The notes below the pieces were generated by a model. That model saw nothing but the letters and a program-made list of their open reading frames with translations. It was not told the origin of the DNA and did not search any database. Below, piece by piece: positions 46,915 through 58,834 of a stretch of 64,000 bases of DNA. Positions within the stretch are counted from its first letter, which is position 1. Every line of letters starts with the position of its first letter. The stretch spans positions 43,530,362-43,594,361 of the forward strand of contig CM049307.1 of assembly GCA_026874595.1 (NCBI GenBank), read 5' to 3'. The position numbers and the translations under genes were made by a program. The stretch is from Sipunculus nudus. Taxonomy: Eukaryota; Annelida; Sipuncula; Golfingiida; Sipunculidae.

Positions 46915-49900
46915 CTACACTATATCCATGACCCAAACGTTGGATGAAAGCAATTCAGTAAACTCTTCAGATAGTTCAAGAGCTGACTGGTAGGTGTTAG
47001 GCAAGTCAAGGACACATCCACAAGTATGTCCAACAGGTGTCCGTGCATACTCACTCATAGGTATGCTGAACTGAACGGTGATGTTGGTACAAGTCAGTAT
47101 ATCTGCACCTGCAAGTACAATAAGTACAATGAGTACAGCAAGTACAACATAAAACTTTTAATAGAAAACTAGAAGTGTAAAAACACTGATCAACATGTAC
47201 ACCATATCCAATACAAGTGAACCACAGGTCATGATGTTAACCTAATGAATGCACTGTGTGACACCATGACCCATATAAATACAGAACTTCTGTTCAAATA
47301 GAAAGGAACAATAAGTAATACTCATCTTTGGATGATTTAAAGGTATCCACATATTATTCTTCAGGAAACTTATCACAGATATCCCTCATTCTCATTTTTA
47401 ATAATTAACATCAATATTCTACTGAAATAAAAGCAAGTAACTGCATGTACAACCCAGGAGTGAACATGACTGACAAAACTTGTTTGAGAGCACAGAGAAC
47501 ACTGGTAGGAATATTCAGACACCCATTACCAGTATTTGAAAATTTAAGCTTCTGAATTATTTAAAAAAAAACAAGGCCTACAGGTCTAATGCGAACCTGT
47601 GCATATGGATATACACCAGGTTTAACGCTTCAATGCTGAACCACTACTTTTCATATATATGAAAAATGCAAGTACTAAACATTTTGAACAAGAAACAATA
47701 CACAAACATCACTGCTGAAATTCTGGCATGGGTGCACACAACACAAAAATTATTGTAGGTGGCACCACCAGTCTTGTATACGACAAAGCTATTTGACATG
47801 TATAAATATGCCCAATTTCAGGCTGATATATCAAATTCCTCCATAGAATTAAGCAGGCACATACACTTTGCAAAAGTCATTGTAGATGGCGACACCCCTT
47901 GTGAACGAGAAAGCCATTAAAGACACATAGACAGGTCAGAATATCAGGCCTTGAGTCTGATGCACCGGGCTGACCAGGCTTAGGTGAGAAAGGCTGTTGC
48001 CCTGAGTGTACTGTGACAAATTACTGGCTCAGGCTACTGCACTGAGTGAACTCTTGACCTGCACCTGGCTAGACTGAGTGAACTTTTGACCTGTACTTGG
48101 CTGCACTGAATGAACATGAGGTTATCACATGATACTCATGAGGTGATCACATGTTACCCATGAAATGATCACATGCTGCCCATGAGGTGATCACATGCCT
48201 TGTGCTTGGCTGCACTGATTGAACTCTTGGCCTAAATCTGGCTGCACTGAATGAACTCTTGATCTGTTGCCAAATCTGAAACAGTTGCCAGTTTCTCAAC
48301 CTATTCAAGAAACATACACAATCTTGGCCTGTTATGTAACTCTGCTAAAATTTATCCAACACAAACCATTTGAACAAACTTGAGAAGGCTCGCCTCTGGG
48401 ATCATTTCTGTAAAATATTGAACAATTTGGCTGGACTCTTTACAAGAAGAAGAAGTTTTTATCAGCTTTTTCCCCTGTAAAATCTAAGTAAATGCAGATA
48501 GCAAAAATAAGCTGAATCCATCAACATTTGATATGTGACTGATAATTGCATAAAATTTGGGGATGGTAGCTCCTGCTATTCCTGAGAAATTATGAATAGT
48601 GTACAGATGATATGTAATATCATAAATCTACATTTTGTAAAAGCTTTTAAAAAACATTCTTGTCAATATTTTCCATAGATATTGTGAAATCTAAATGTCT
48701 AGAGGCATGATGTAATGGATGCTGATAAACTGGTGCTAGGCTAGATGTAACTGCTTCACACAGCTAACATATATGGTAAAATGACTTAATTCAATCTTTA
48801 TAATTCAGCCAAAATTCATTTTTTTGGAACCATAAAAGACAATTATTATTAGAATGATTCAGGGAATTATTCTTGCAAAATATTAAACAAACTGGCCTCA
48901 GTATCATCAGTCGAAAAACGTTTTGTAGGTTTATAACTCATATGGGAAAATACAGCAAAATGGCAAAGTTCAGCTTCCCATAACTCAGCCAAAAATCATT
49001 GAACCAAAACCATTTGAACAAACTTGAATTATCAACTTCTAAGGATAATAATGTGTGAGATTTAAGAATTTGGCCCATTGGTTTTTGAGAAGAAGATTTT
49101 TGTAGCCAAATGGCTTACATGGGCTGTTATGGCTTATGACTAAATTCAGCTTCCCATGACTCAGCCAAGTCACTGAACCGAGACCATTTGAACAAACTTG
49201 AATTATCAACATCTTAGGATAATTAATGTGTGAGATTTAAGACTTTGGCCCAGTGGTTTTTGAGAAGAAGATTTTTGTAGCCACTTAGCTAAAATGGGCT
49301 GTTATGGCATATGACTTAATTCAGCTTCCCATAACTAAGCCAAAAGTCACTGAACTGAGACCATTTGAACAAACTTCAGAAAGCACTACCCTAGGATCAT
49401 TTCTGTGCGATATTAAACAATTTGGCCATTTCGTTTCAGAGAAGAAGTTATTTGTAGCCGTCAGTATGATACGGGCACTGATGACCCCCGTACAAAAAGG
49501 CTGATGCAGGTGGCGCCACCAATACCTCAATTTCAGATATGACTCATGTGACCAACACTGGAATAAAATTTGGTGATGATAGCTCAAGCCATTTCTGAGA
49601 TTGTAATTTTAGTATGCTTTTTTGGACAGATGACTTAGTTCAACTTTCTGTAACTCGACCAAAAATCACCGAACTTAAACCATTCTAACAAACTTGAGAG
49701 AGATTGTTCCAGGAATCATTTCTGTAAAATATTGGACAATTTGGCTGAACAGATTCGGAGAAGAAGATTTTTTAAAGCTTTTTTAGCTTTTAGCCTATAA
49801 AATCTAAGAAAATGCAGTTAGCCAAAAATTAAGCAAAATCTGATGACTTTTTTAGATGACTAATTTTATGCATAAGATTTCGTGATGCTAATTCCTGCCG

Positions 49901-52900
49901 TTTTCAAGATAGTATGGGTTAACGTACAGATGATGGACGATGCCTAGCCATCGCATAAGCTCACAGGTTCGCTAAAAAATTACTGCAAATTATCAATGTC
50001 AAATACTGAGATAAAATTCTTTTAAATTAACATATAGGTGGCACCATTAGTCTTGTGGAGCAGCTAGTGTACATCTAGATCTATAAATACCCCAAATTTA
50101 TGAAAATCCATTTAGTCATTCCTGAGATATCAGACCTTTTTTATGAACGTTAATGACAAACACAGGTTTTAAACTCATAATTTTGAGAATACAAGACAGA
50201 GTGACCTCATTTCAGGCCTGACTCGTCGTTATCTCAGAATCTGTGCTTATGTGAAGTGGGGGATTTCTGGGTCTAACAGTCATGGCTTGTGTCCTGTTAA
50301 AGGCAGCAAACTTGAGTTCCAAAAGTTAAAAGGAAATAAGCATAACAATTAATACAATGTAAGTGGCACTTTCAGACTCCGGCAGCTCACAGAGTTCATC
50401 ATGACGTTTAGTTACACCAAATTCAAAACAATCCACGCAGCCTTTCCTGAGATATCTGATGTATTTCAGTCACAAGATTCATGACTTTTAAAATGCTCAA
50501 ACATATGGATTTGTCCCATAAGACTGAGAATATATAGGCTGCGAGATTTGATTTTATTAGATTGGGTGGAGCTTATAAAATGCTACACAATACAGAAAAG
50601 CAAAAGGCAGACAGACTGACAGTTAGACTGACTGAAATACAAATGGAGCATCAGACAGACTGACTGACTGACTGGCTGGATGAAAGACAGACTGACAGAC
50701 AAACAGGCTGACAGGCAGACTGACTGACTGAAAGACAGACAGGCTGACTGACATACAGACAATCTGACAGAAACTTACAGACAGACTGACAGGCTGACTG
50801 ACAGACAGACTGACAAACTGACTAATCGAAAGACAGCAGACTGACAGACTGACTGTCTGACAGACAGGATGACAGCTAGACAGACAGGCTGACAGGCAGA
50901 CTGAAAGACAGACAGGCTGACTGACATACAGACAATCTGACAGAAACTTACAGACAGACTGACAGGCTGACTGACAGACAGACTGACTGCCTGACACAGA
51001 GACTGACTGACAGACTGACTGGCACACAGACATAAAGACCAACAGACTGACTGACTCTCTGACAGATGGACAGACAGAATGATTGTCTGACTGACTGATC
51101 AACTGACTGACTGAAAGACATAAAGACCAACACCCTGAAAGACTGACAGACAGACTGACAGACAGAATGATTGTCTGACTGACTGATCAACTGACTGACT
51201 GAAAGACATAAAGACCAACACCCTGAGAGACTGACAGACAGACTGACAGACAGACAGATTGTCTGACTGACTGATCAACTGACTGACTGAAAGACATAAA
51301 GACCAACACCCTGAGAGACTGACAGACAGACTGACAGACAGAATGATTGTCTGACTGACTGATCAACTGACTGACTGAAAGACATAAAGACCAACACCCT
51401 GAGAGACTGACAGACAGACTGACAGACAGACAGATTGTCTGACTGACTGATCAACTGACTGACTGAAAGACAGAAAGACAAACACCCTGAGAGACTGACA
51501 GACAGACTGACAGACAGACAGATTGTCTGACTGACTGATCAACTGACTGACTGAAAGACATAAAGACCAACACCCTGAGAGACTGACAGACAGACTGACA
51601 GATTGTCTGACTGACTGATCAAGTGACTGACTGAAAGACATAAAGACCAGCACCCTGAGAGACTGACAGACAGACTGACAGACAGACAGATTGTCTGACT
51701 GACTGATCAACTGACTGACTGAAAGACATAAAGACCAACACCCTGAGAGACAGACAGACAGACTGACAGACAGACAGATTGTCTGACTGACTGATCAACT
51801 GACTGACTGAAAGACATAAAGACCAACATCCTGAGAGACTGACAGACAGACTGACAGACAGACAGATTGTCTGACTGACTGATCAACTGACTGACTGAAA
51901 GACATAAAGACCAACACCCTGAGAGACTGACAGACAGACTGACAGATTGTCTGACTGACTGATCAAGTGACTGACTGAAAGACATAAAGACCAGCACCCT
52001 GAGAGACTGACAGACAGACTGACAGACAGACAGATTGTCTGACTGACTGATCAACTGACTGACTGAAAGACATAAAGACCAACACCCTGAGAGACAGACA
52101 GACAGACTGACAGACAGACAGATTGTCTGACTGACTGATCAACTGACTGACTGAAAGACATAAAGACCAACATCCTGAGAGACTGACAGACAGACTGACA
52201 GACAGAATGATTGTCTGACTGACTGATCAACTGACTGACTGAAAGACATAAAGACCAACACCCTGAGAGACTGACAGACAGACTGACAGACAGACAGATT
52301 GTCTGACTGACTGATCAACTGACTGACTGAAAGACATAAAAACCAACACCCTGAGAGACTGACAGACAGACTGACAGATTGTCTGACTGACTGATCAAGT
52401 GACTGACTGAAAGACATAAAGACCAGCACCCTGAGAGACTGACAGACAGACTGACAGACAGACAGATTGTCTGACTGACTGATCAACTGACTGACTGAAA
52501 GACATAAAGACCAACACCCTGAGAGACAGACAGACAGACTGACAGACAGACAGATTGTCTGACTGACTGATCAACTGACTGACTGAAAGACATAAAGACC
52601 AACATCCTGAGAGACTGACAGACAGACTGACAGACAGAATGATTGTCTGACTGACTGATCAACTGACTGACTGAAAGACATAAAGACCAACACCCTGAGA
52701 GACTGACAGACAGACTGACAGACAGACAGATTGTCTGACTGACTGATCAACTGACTGACTGAAAGACATAAAGACCAACACCCTGAGAGACTGACAGACA
52801 GACTGACAGACAGACAGATTGTCTGACTGACTGATCAACAGACTAACTGAAAGACATAAAGACCAACACCCTGAGAGACTGACAGACAGACTGACAGACA

Positions 52901-55900
52901 GACAGATTGTCTGACTGACTGATCGGCTGACTGACTGAAAGACAAGACAGACTATTGACTGACTCACTGTCTGACAGACAGAATGGCAGAATGAAAGACA
53001 GACAGATGACTGATTGAACATCTGACAGACTGTGAGACAAACTGACTGACAGAAAGACTGACTGACTGACAGACAAACAGGCAGACAGACAGACAAACAG
53101 TGAGATGTGTTCAAGTTCAAGTTCAGGACAGGTTTCCTGGTTAAAGAGGTAGAAAGCCAGAACTGAGCTACTGATGTGTCAATGATCATGGTTAACAAAG
53201 ATATGAGTTATAAAAATATAAATTATCTCAATTATCTGTTCATCAGGAAACAAAACCCATGGGATAGTTTCACAAGGCCTGTTTCACCTTAATGACTATG
53301 GAAAATGACTGTATATGTATACAATATGTTATAGTACACCAGCTGAAAAAAGTAAAATATTCTGCTAATTATTAGATTTAGATTATGATGAATTAAATTT
53401 ACAGAATTTATAGAGTAGTAATACTCTTATGATAATACCATAATATAGATATATTAATCATATATATGTATATTATATTATTATTATAATATAACACTTT
53501 TAATAATAGTTTAATGATACTCTATATCTTATTTTTTTTGGGGGGGGGGGGGGGGCTTTTGTCCTCTTTCTCATAAAAGGAGGGGGCTTTTTGATGGGGA
53601 TAGGAAGCTTTTTAACTGGGGGGCTTTTGTTCTACACCCACCTGTCCCATCTGTTATCTAACTATCGTCCTTGCAAAACCTCTGTTTGTTCATTTATTTA
53701 TGGTGAAAATCGCCAATACCTCAAGTGTATTATGATGGACTGCCCTGAAATTTTGCATGTGCATGAAACTTTGATAGCTTATTCTCGTACACAAGACAGA
53801 TGGCACCACCTAAAAAAGTTTCACAGTGGCTTCCATTTGTGAGTCTGTTTTGGGTTAAAATCATTCATATCTCAGGCCATTTCACCTGACCACTCCTGAG
53901 ATTCAGGTCAGGTGAAATGGCCTGAAATTTTATTTAGGCACAGAACATTGATAGCTTTACCTCATAAACAAGACAGGTGGCAAAACATATAGTACTTTCT
54001 AGTAGTGCACATTATAGTCCTCCCACTAATATGACTTCCTCCCACTAATATGACTTAATATTATATATCTCCCTTGGTCAACAACTCTCTGATGTAATTC
54101 ACTGTTGTTGCTATTTAACTACCCATATTCTAGTTTTTCCAAGGAGAACTTTAATTACTTATTAGGTCTTCCAGGGCTGCAGAGGTTAATGATCTTAGAC
54201 CTTAAAGTTTTTGCCCTGTTCACAGACAACCATACAGCTGGCAGGATTGACAGATGACAGACAAAAAGCCATCACTACCATATTATCTTACATGTTACAC
54301 AATTAGCTGAGCTAAAAATCACAATTATAAATGCCTTACCTGTACAAAATCGTAAAAAACGTTTCAAAAGGTCCCCTGCACTGTTTCTGATAAATTTCTT
54401 CAAGAATTCAGCACAACACTTTTCCTTTGGTCCCAGATTATCCTCGAATTTCAAGCATGAGATAACCTTCTTTGGTTTTGGAGTAAGTGTTGAGATGAGG
54501 TCTTGAATTTCTGTGGAATTCATCTGCAGATGGCGCGCAAAAATTCTATTCCAGCACTCAGAGACATATGCAGGTTCTTGAATCAACTCTTTGTGAGCAA
54601 TTTCATACAAAACTCGGTGCCAGTTTTTTTCTGTAACTACAGTTTTGACATCATGGGTTTCCAAAAAGTCCAGGAAGTCTTCATCACTGAAATCTTTAGG
54701 GTTCTCCTCAATGATTTTCTTGTCATGTTGCGGAACAAATTCCAGGAATGCTTCTAATAAAGTCTCATTGTCAGGTTTTCCACCAAAACAATGCTCAAGA
54801 AAAGGTTTTGCAATGGATATGGGAAAATAGCCAACTATTTTGTATCCAAGAACAATAATGTGTGCAACACATTCCCATGTTTCCTTCATGTCATGTCTGA
54901 TCATGGGCACTTTCAAGGTGCTGCCTGTGGTTGCTTTCTTGTAAAAAGTGTCCCAATACTCACTGAGAGCATCCCTTAAGATCCCACCATTATCCTCACC
55001 TTGTTCAACATTGCCATTTGGCAAAATCATCACTACTTCAAGGGTAATATCATCTGCACTTAACTTTCCCTCTTTCACCGCATCATTCAGGTCTTTAAAG
55101 ACATGCCCCCTGTGTAGTTTTAGCTGTTTTGGTATTTTGTTTGGTGTTGATGAACATAAGGGCAAAGTGTCTTCGAGAAATCCAGACTGTTCATACTCAC
55201 TTTTATGAAATGTTATAGTTGGGCTATCAGGTTCCTCAGGTAATTGCTGAATGGAAAGATCTGGAAGTTTATCTTCATGATCCTCCATGCAGGAGTGAGA
55301 CATATCAGTTTCTCTACAAGCTGACCTCTCAGAAGGTGCAGATGGAGACCTGGACACATCTGTATCAGGGGAGACATCGGACTCCAACACATTTTCCTGT
55401 TGTTCTGCTTTTTCTGTACACAAGTACAGTCTTAGCATTTTCATTTTGTACTTTGAGTAAAGCTCTGCCAAAGTACTCCCAGCTGTTAAAATGGTGTCTG
55501 TACTGTCTCGAATAGATATTACAAAATCACCAAGATCCCCAAGTTTTGAAGTGCCATCAGGGAAAAATAATGCTTTGGCAATACCCTCAATCTCTTCAAC
55601 TGTGGTGCTCTTACTCAGTTTTAGGTGCCTTGTACCACCCCCTTTCCTCTCTCGTACTTGTCGATATTCTCTGCCATCAAAGTTTCTCCAACCTATCTCT
55701 AACCTACGGATTTCCTTCTCAGCATTTCTGTTCCCAGTAAGCTTATATCTCTTTGTGCAATCCGCACGTTTGTCAGAACATTTTTGTTTTGAAAGTTTAT
55801 ATTTCAAAGTACTTCTTATAGTTGGCAGATCAAGTTCACTGCTATCCTCCTTGTGACAAAATTGCCGTACAGCAATCCTGTCACCCATTTTGGGGAAAAA

Positions 55901-55948
55901 TTTAGTTAAATCTTCTTCAGACATCTCTATCACAACCTTAGGATCAAT
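46915..55948 (-). CDS. SAM/HECT-like E3 ubiquitin ligase (G2E3-like), 3' two exons
   Basis: Two exons are supported: 54340-55948 (acceptor AATTGCAG|ATTGAT, donor GTACAG|GTAAGG) and the last exon 46915-47108 (acceptor TACTTGCAG|GTGCAG, stop TAG). The phases agree (1 plus 2), giving 600 residues. The part starting IDPKVVIEMSEEDLTKFFPK (1-20) is the end of a SAM domain. About 105-180 looks like a ubiquitin/PB1-like fold. The middle (about 185-280) is acidic and Ser-rich. From about 290 a divergent HECT domain runs to the C-terminus. The last exon supplies GHTCGCVLDLP, the HECT catalytic-cysteine motif, and the ending WVMDIV. HECT enzymes pass ubiquitin from that cysteine to substrates. The open frame does not begin with a Met in this exon (an upstream TTG is intronic), so 5' exons with the rest of SAM lie elsewhere. 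The 7.2-kb intron is packed with tandem repeats. Confidence 0.85.
47920..48260. repeat. short local repeats in the HECT-gene intron
   Basis: The phrases CTGCACTGAATGAACTCTTG and ATGAGGTGATCACATG recur several times each (the latter four times at 48117-48197, about 27 bases apart). The TGATCACATG core is partly palindromic. Non-coding. Confidence 0.65.
48340..49960. repeat. degenerate array of about 172-bp units in the HECT-gene intron
   Basis: Starts near 48807, 48978, 49149 and 49322 share CAGCTTCCCATAACTCAGCC or variants, ACCATTTGAACAAACTTGA, and GTTTTTGAGAAGAAGATTTT. Flanking, more diverged units lie near 48348 and 49643. A GGTGGCGCCACC palindrome at 49510 links it to the arrays at 24 and 34 kb. 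Open frames are shadows. Confidence 0.75.
50590..53105. repeat. 88-bp minisatellite with GACTGACAGACA sub-repeats
   Basis: From about 51060 to 52930 an 88-bp unit repeats some 20 times (for example GACCAACACCCTGAG at 51125, 51213, 51301 and 51389), with shorter 72-bp units mixed in. Several blocks recur as higher-order repeats of 344-432 bp. The edges (50590-51060, 52930-53105) are simpler ACTG/ACAG repeats. Long minus-strand frames rich in Ser, Val, Cys and Gln are translations of the repeat and not genes. It lies inside the HECT-gene intron. Confidence 0.93.
53537..53556. repeat. poly-G run
   Basis: About 19 G residues after a T run; similar runs occur near several repeat ends in this window. 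Confidence 0.8.
53560..54315 (+). mobile_element. Helitron-like fragment ending beside a splice donor
   Basis: The right end AATTAGCTGAGCTAAAAATC at about 54301 is the family 3' end, preceded by a GACAGATGACAGACAAAAAG phrase that parallels the GACGGAC run of other copies. It contains GGTGGCACCACC-type units (about 53800, 53970) and a perfect hairpin. The left boundary is uncertain. The end sits 24 bases from the HECT exon's donor site (54338-54339). Confidence 0.45.
53872..53925. repeat. perfect 20-bp inverted repeat, 14-base loop
   Basis: TCAGGCCATTTCACCTGACC (53872-53891) is exactly complementary to 53906-53925. It probably arose from head-to-head repeat units. Either transcript would form a strong hairpin. 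Confidence 0.85.
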
Positions 55949-56154
55949 CTGCAATTACAAAAACTCCAGTTGTGATCATTGTACCAAAATAATGAAATAC
56001 CACACTAAGAATTTAAAGTTATCATTAATGATATTATAAATGGTGTAGTACAACAGAAGTTCAGGAATTATGCTGCACATCTTGGTATGATAAAGGGTGC
56101 CTTATATGAAGTGAGAAAGCAGATCTAGATATCAGGATTGATTAACAATAATAA

Positions 56155-56189
<35 letters not shown>

Positions 56190-58161
56190 AGAAAATATAA
56201 AATTAAAATATATTAACACCATGGGAGTTTAAAAATGGGAACACTTAGACAAACCCTCACAGTCTGAGACCTTAAGACCATGAAAATTAAATTTTTAAAT
56301 AATAACTAATTCCTCTTTTAAACAGTGTGATCTAGAAGATTTTTTAATAAGTTGCCAATGATAAATATTATATAAAAATATCTATAACACATCAGAGAAA
56401 ATAACTTGTGGTAATTTTTTCAATAATTTGCAATAACAAGAGCATTTAAAAATCGAGTAAAGATAATGGAACCCATAACAGGCTGAAAAGCAAGAATTAA
56501 TAGCAAATTACTGTAAATACTACTCAAGGATATCCTTTTATACTGCTGACTTTTAATCTTATGAGCCTTTGACAGAAAACATACAACTGAATAGCTTCCT
56601 GTGTTGTTACATTAAAGCTCTGAAGGTGTAGGCATAACCACTGAGTGCCTCCCCTAGAACTGCTTCTGCATGAATAATAAAGACCAATAAAATTGACCAA
56701 CTTATTGTTAGCACCATGATCTTGGATAAGGGTTGAAATGGGTAGACAATTTACCAAACAATGCCAATTTATCAAACCCTGAGATATCCAGAAAAGTGGC
56801 ATCAGGGATGCCATAGTTTCCCAGACTTTCATCAGACACCCGTTCAGGTTTCATCAAACACTAACATCTTTATTTACATGCTAAATAGATGTCAGCATAA
56901 GTCTGGTGCAATAGGAAAAGATGTCCAAAATTAATGGCCTGATAAAATTTCAATCAACAGCTATTCCTTTGAAAGTTAAAAATAAAAATTATATGAGAAC
57001 ACAAATTTAGATGGCAACACCTTGTACTAAAGGGAATAATTATATATTTCTGTGCAATTAAAAATGGTATCTTTGCAATGTGCAAAAATAGCAACAGTTA
57101 TTATTAAAAATATTTCTTTCTTTCACAAACATAAAAAGCCAGAGAAATAAAGTTAATCTTTCCCAATTAACAGCAGAAAAAGTAAGCAGTTAAGCTAAAA
57201 GAAAACATAAAGACCCAGTAGATTAGGGACAAGTAGGTTACCAGGTGTGACAAGGTCAAGTTGGTGTTTAGAACAGAAATGGCTCCAGACATAAAAAGTT
57301 TCACTTGATGAACCAGGTTAACCAATTAATTTCATTTATTTTTCATGGAGTCAGACCTGTCTTTATGTAAGGATAATGCAAATTTTTTTTTTCTCAGTAA
57401 AATACATTTCTTGCTGGCTGGGTATGCGGCTTGCCTGCATGAATGATTGTGATGTTATGTGTGATTCTGGCCAAAATTGGTCATTCTACAAGCGATAGTC
57501 ATAACCTCATTTTAAAAAGACTGTCCTCTCACCCATATATATGTTTAAACAAAATCCCAAAGAGATCTGGGATATATTTTTTAGTTATAAAAGAGACAAT
57601 AAATGAAAAATATGTCTTACAATGCCAAAGATGATGTATTTTTGTTTCTCTTCATTGCCACATAAATGGTAAATTGTATTTAAAAGATTTAAAAGTAAGC
57701 TATTTTAGAAAGTTGTTCTTAATTCTATCAGTCTTAATCCAAATGAATTTGTTAACATTATAGCTACCTGTGAATTAATATTTAGAAATATGTACAGTGC
57801 ATGAGGCACTCCAACACCTAATCAAAGCCACTAGTATTATATAGTGTTATAAGTATTAATTTGCACACTTTATATGGTAAGTGGGTCCTATAATCTTGAC
57901 CGAGCACCAAATAAACTTGAAATACTGGGAACATAATACATTTTTAAATACTTGTAATTGCTTTTAATAATCTATGTGCATGTCAATCTACGCATTATTT
58001 GTGAATAGACTGAATAGAATAGAATGTTCTGATATATCTTTAAGTGATATCCTAGTATCCACCAAATAAACCAAGTGTAATCAAAATATTCATCAGAAAT
58101 TTTTGCTTGCTATATTTCATTTTAGAAACAGTTTAGCCACTTTTAATTTCATCGAGGTGAT
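55949..58161. other. no exon recognised; upstream intron of the HECT-like gene
   Basis: The missing SAM-domain exons should lie upstream of 55948 on the minus strand, but I see none here. An (AT)n tract lies at 56157-56187. The rest is AT-rich. Confidence 0.4.
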
Positions 58162-58166
58162 ATGAC

Positions 58167-58373
58167 TGTTGCGATAATAAGTTTTAGTTTTATGTCATGC
58201 TGGCACTACTTAATAATGCGTCATATCACAGCTGGCGTACAACCGCGGTCACCGTTTCACAGCGCGTATAGTTCTGTCAAGATGGCCGTCTAGCATGACG
58301 CGCCCTATGTATGTTCACATGTAGTAAATGGATTATATCCAATCTGTATGTAGTTGTCGTCACTACTATAACA
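58167..58373 (+). repeat. 5' LTR
   Basis: 207 bp, begins TGTTGCGATAATAAG and ends CTACTATAACA. Same sequence as 63292-63498. It is directly preceded by the ATGAC target duplication. Confidence 0.95.
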
Positions 58374-58391
58374 TGGTGGCAGCTAACGGAT
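58374..58391 (+). other. putative primer-binding site
   Basis: TGGTGGCAGCTAACGG directly follows the 5' LTR. A TGG start is expected for pairing with the CCA end of a tRNA. The tRNA was not identified. Confidence 0.5.
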
Positions 58392-58834
58392 ATTACGCAC
58401 GCCAGGAATAGGCCTATCTACGGACATATCCAAAGTGCTAACAGCACTGAATAAGGCTGAAGGTTTCAAACTCGATAGCCCGCGGCCGGGTGATACGGAC
58501 TATTTGCAGTCTCGTCAATGTGTTTCCGCCTGATATGTGCGTCAGATCAGCTCTAGATTATACCTTCATATGAGCCATATGGACACTCGCATGCGCTATA
58601 CAGGTACTGTTCTGCATGAATACTTGATTATACGTGGTTTCAAGACTGTTCAACGCAGTATATTCCAGAAAGCAGGCAAGTTTGCTTCACAAGTCAAATA
58701 GTTACAAAGTGTACCGGAAGATGGCGCTACGGCGCAAGTTACTGAAATTGTTGTTATATTATAAGCCACGGAGAATCGAGTGTACCATATACGTCCGTTC
58801 TACATAAATAACGTTTCATAAATATAAGATAAAT

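Noticed and set aside
50623-53198. Several long minus-strand frames (115-179 codons) rich in Ser, Val, Cys and Gln
   Set aside because: They are translations of the 88-bp minisatellite, overlap one another as repeats, and have no start context, domain or splice logic.
54275-54339. C-terminal tail of the HECT exon frame (KAFIIVIFSSANCVTCKIIW)
   Set aside because: It lies beyond a strong GTAAG donor and runs into a transposon end. The real C-terminus is encoded at 46915-47108.
55949-55954. Start codon for the HECT-like frame at 55954
   Set aside because: The codon is TTG and lies upstream of a clear acceptor (GCAG|ATTGAT). The exon starts at 55948 in mid-SAM domain.
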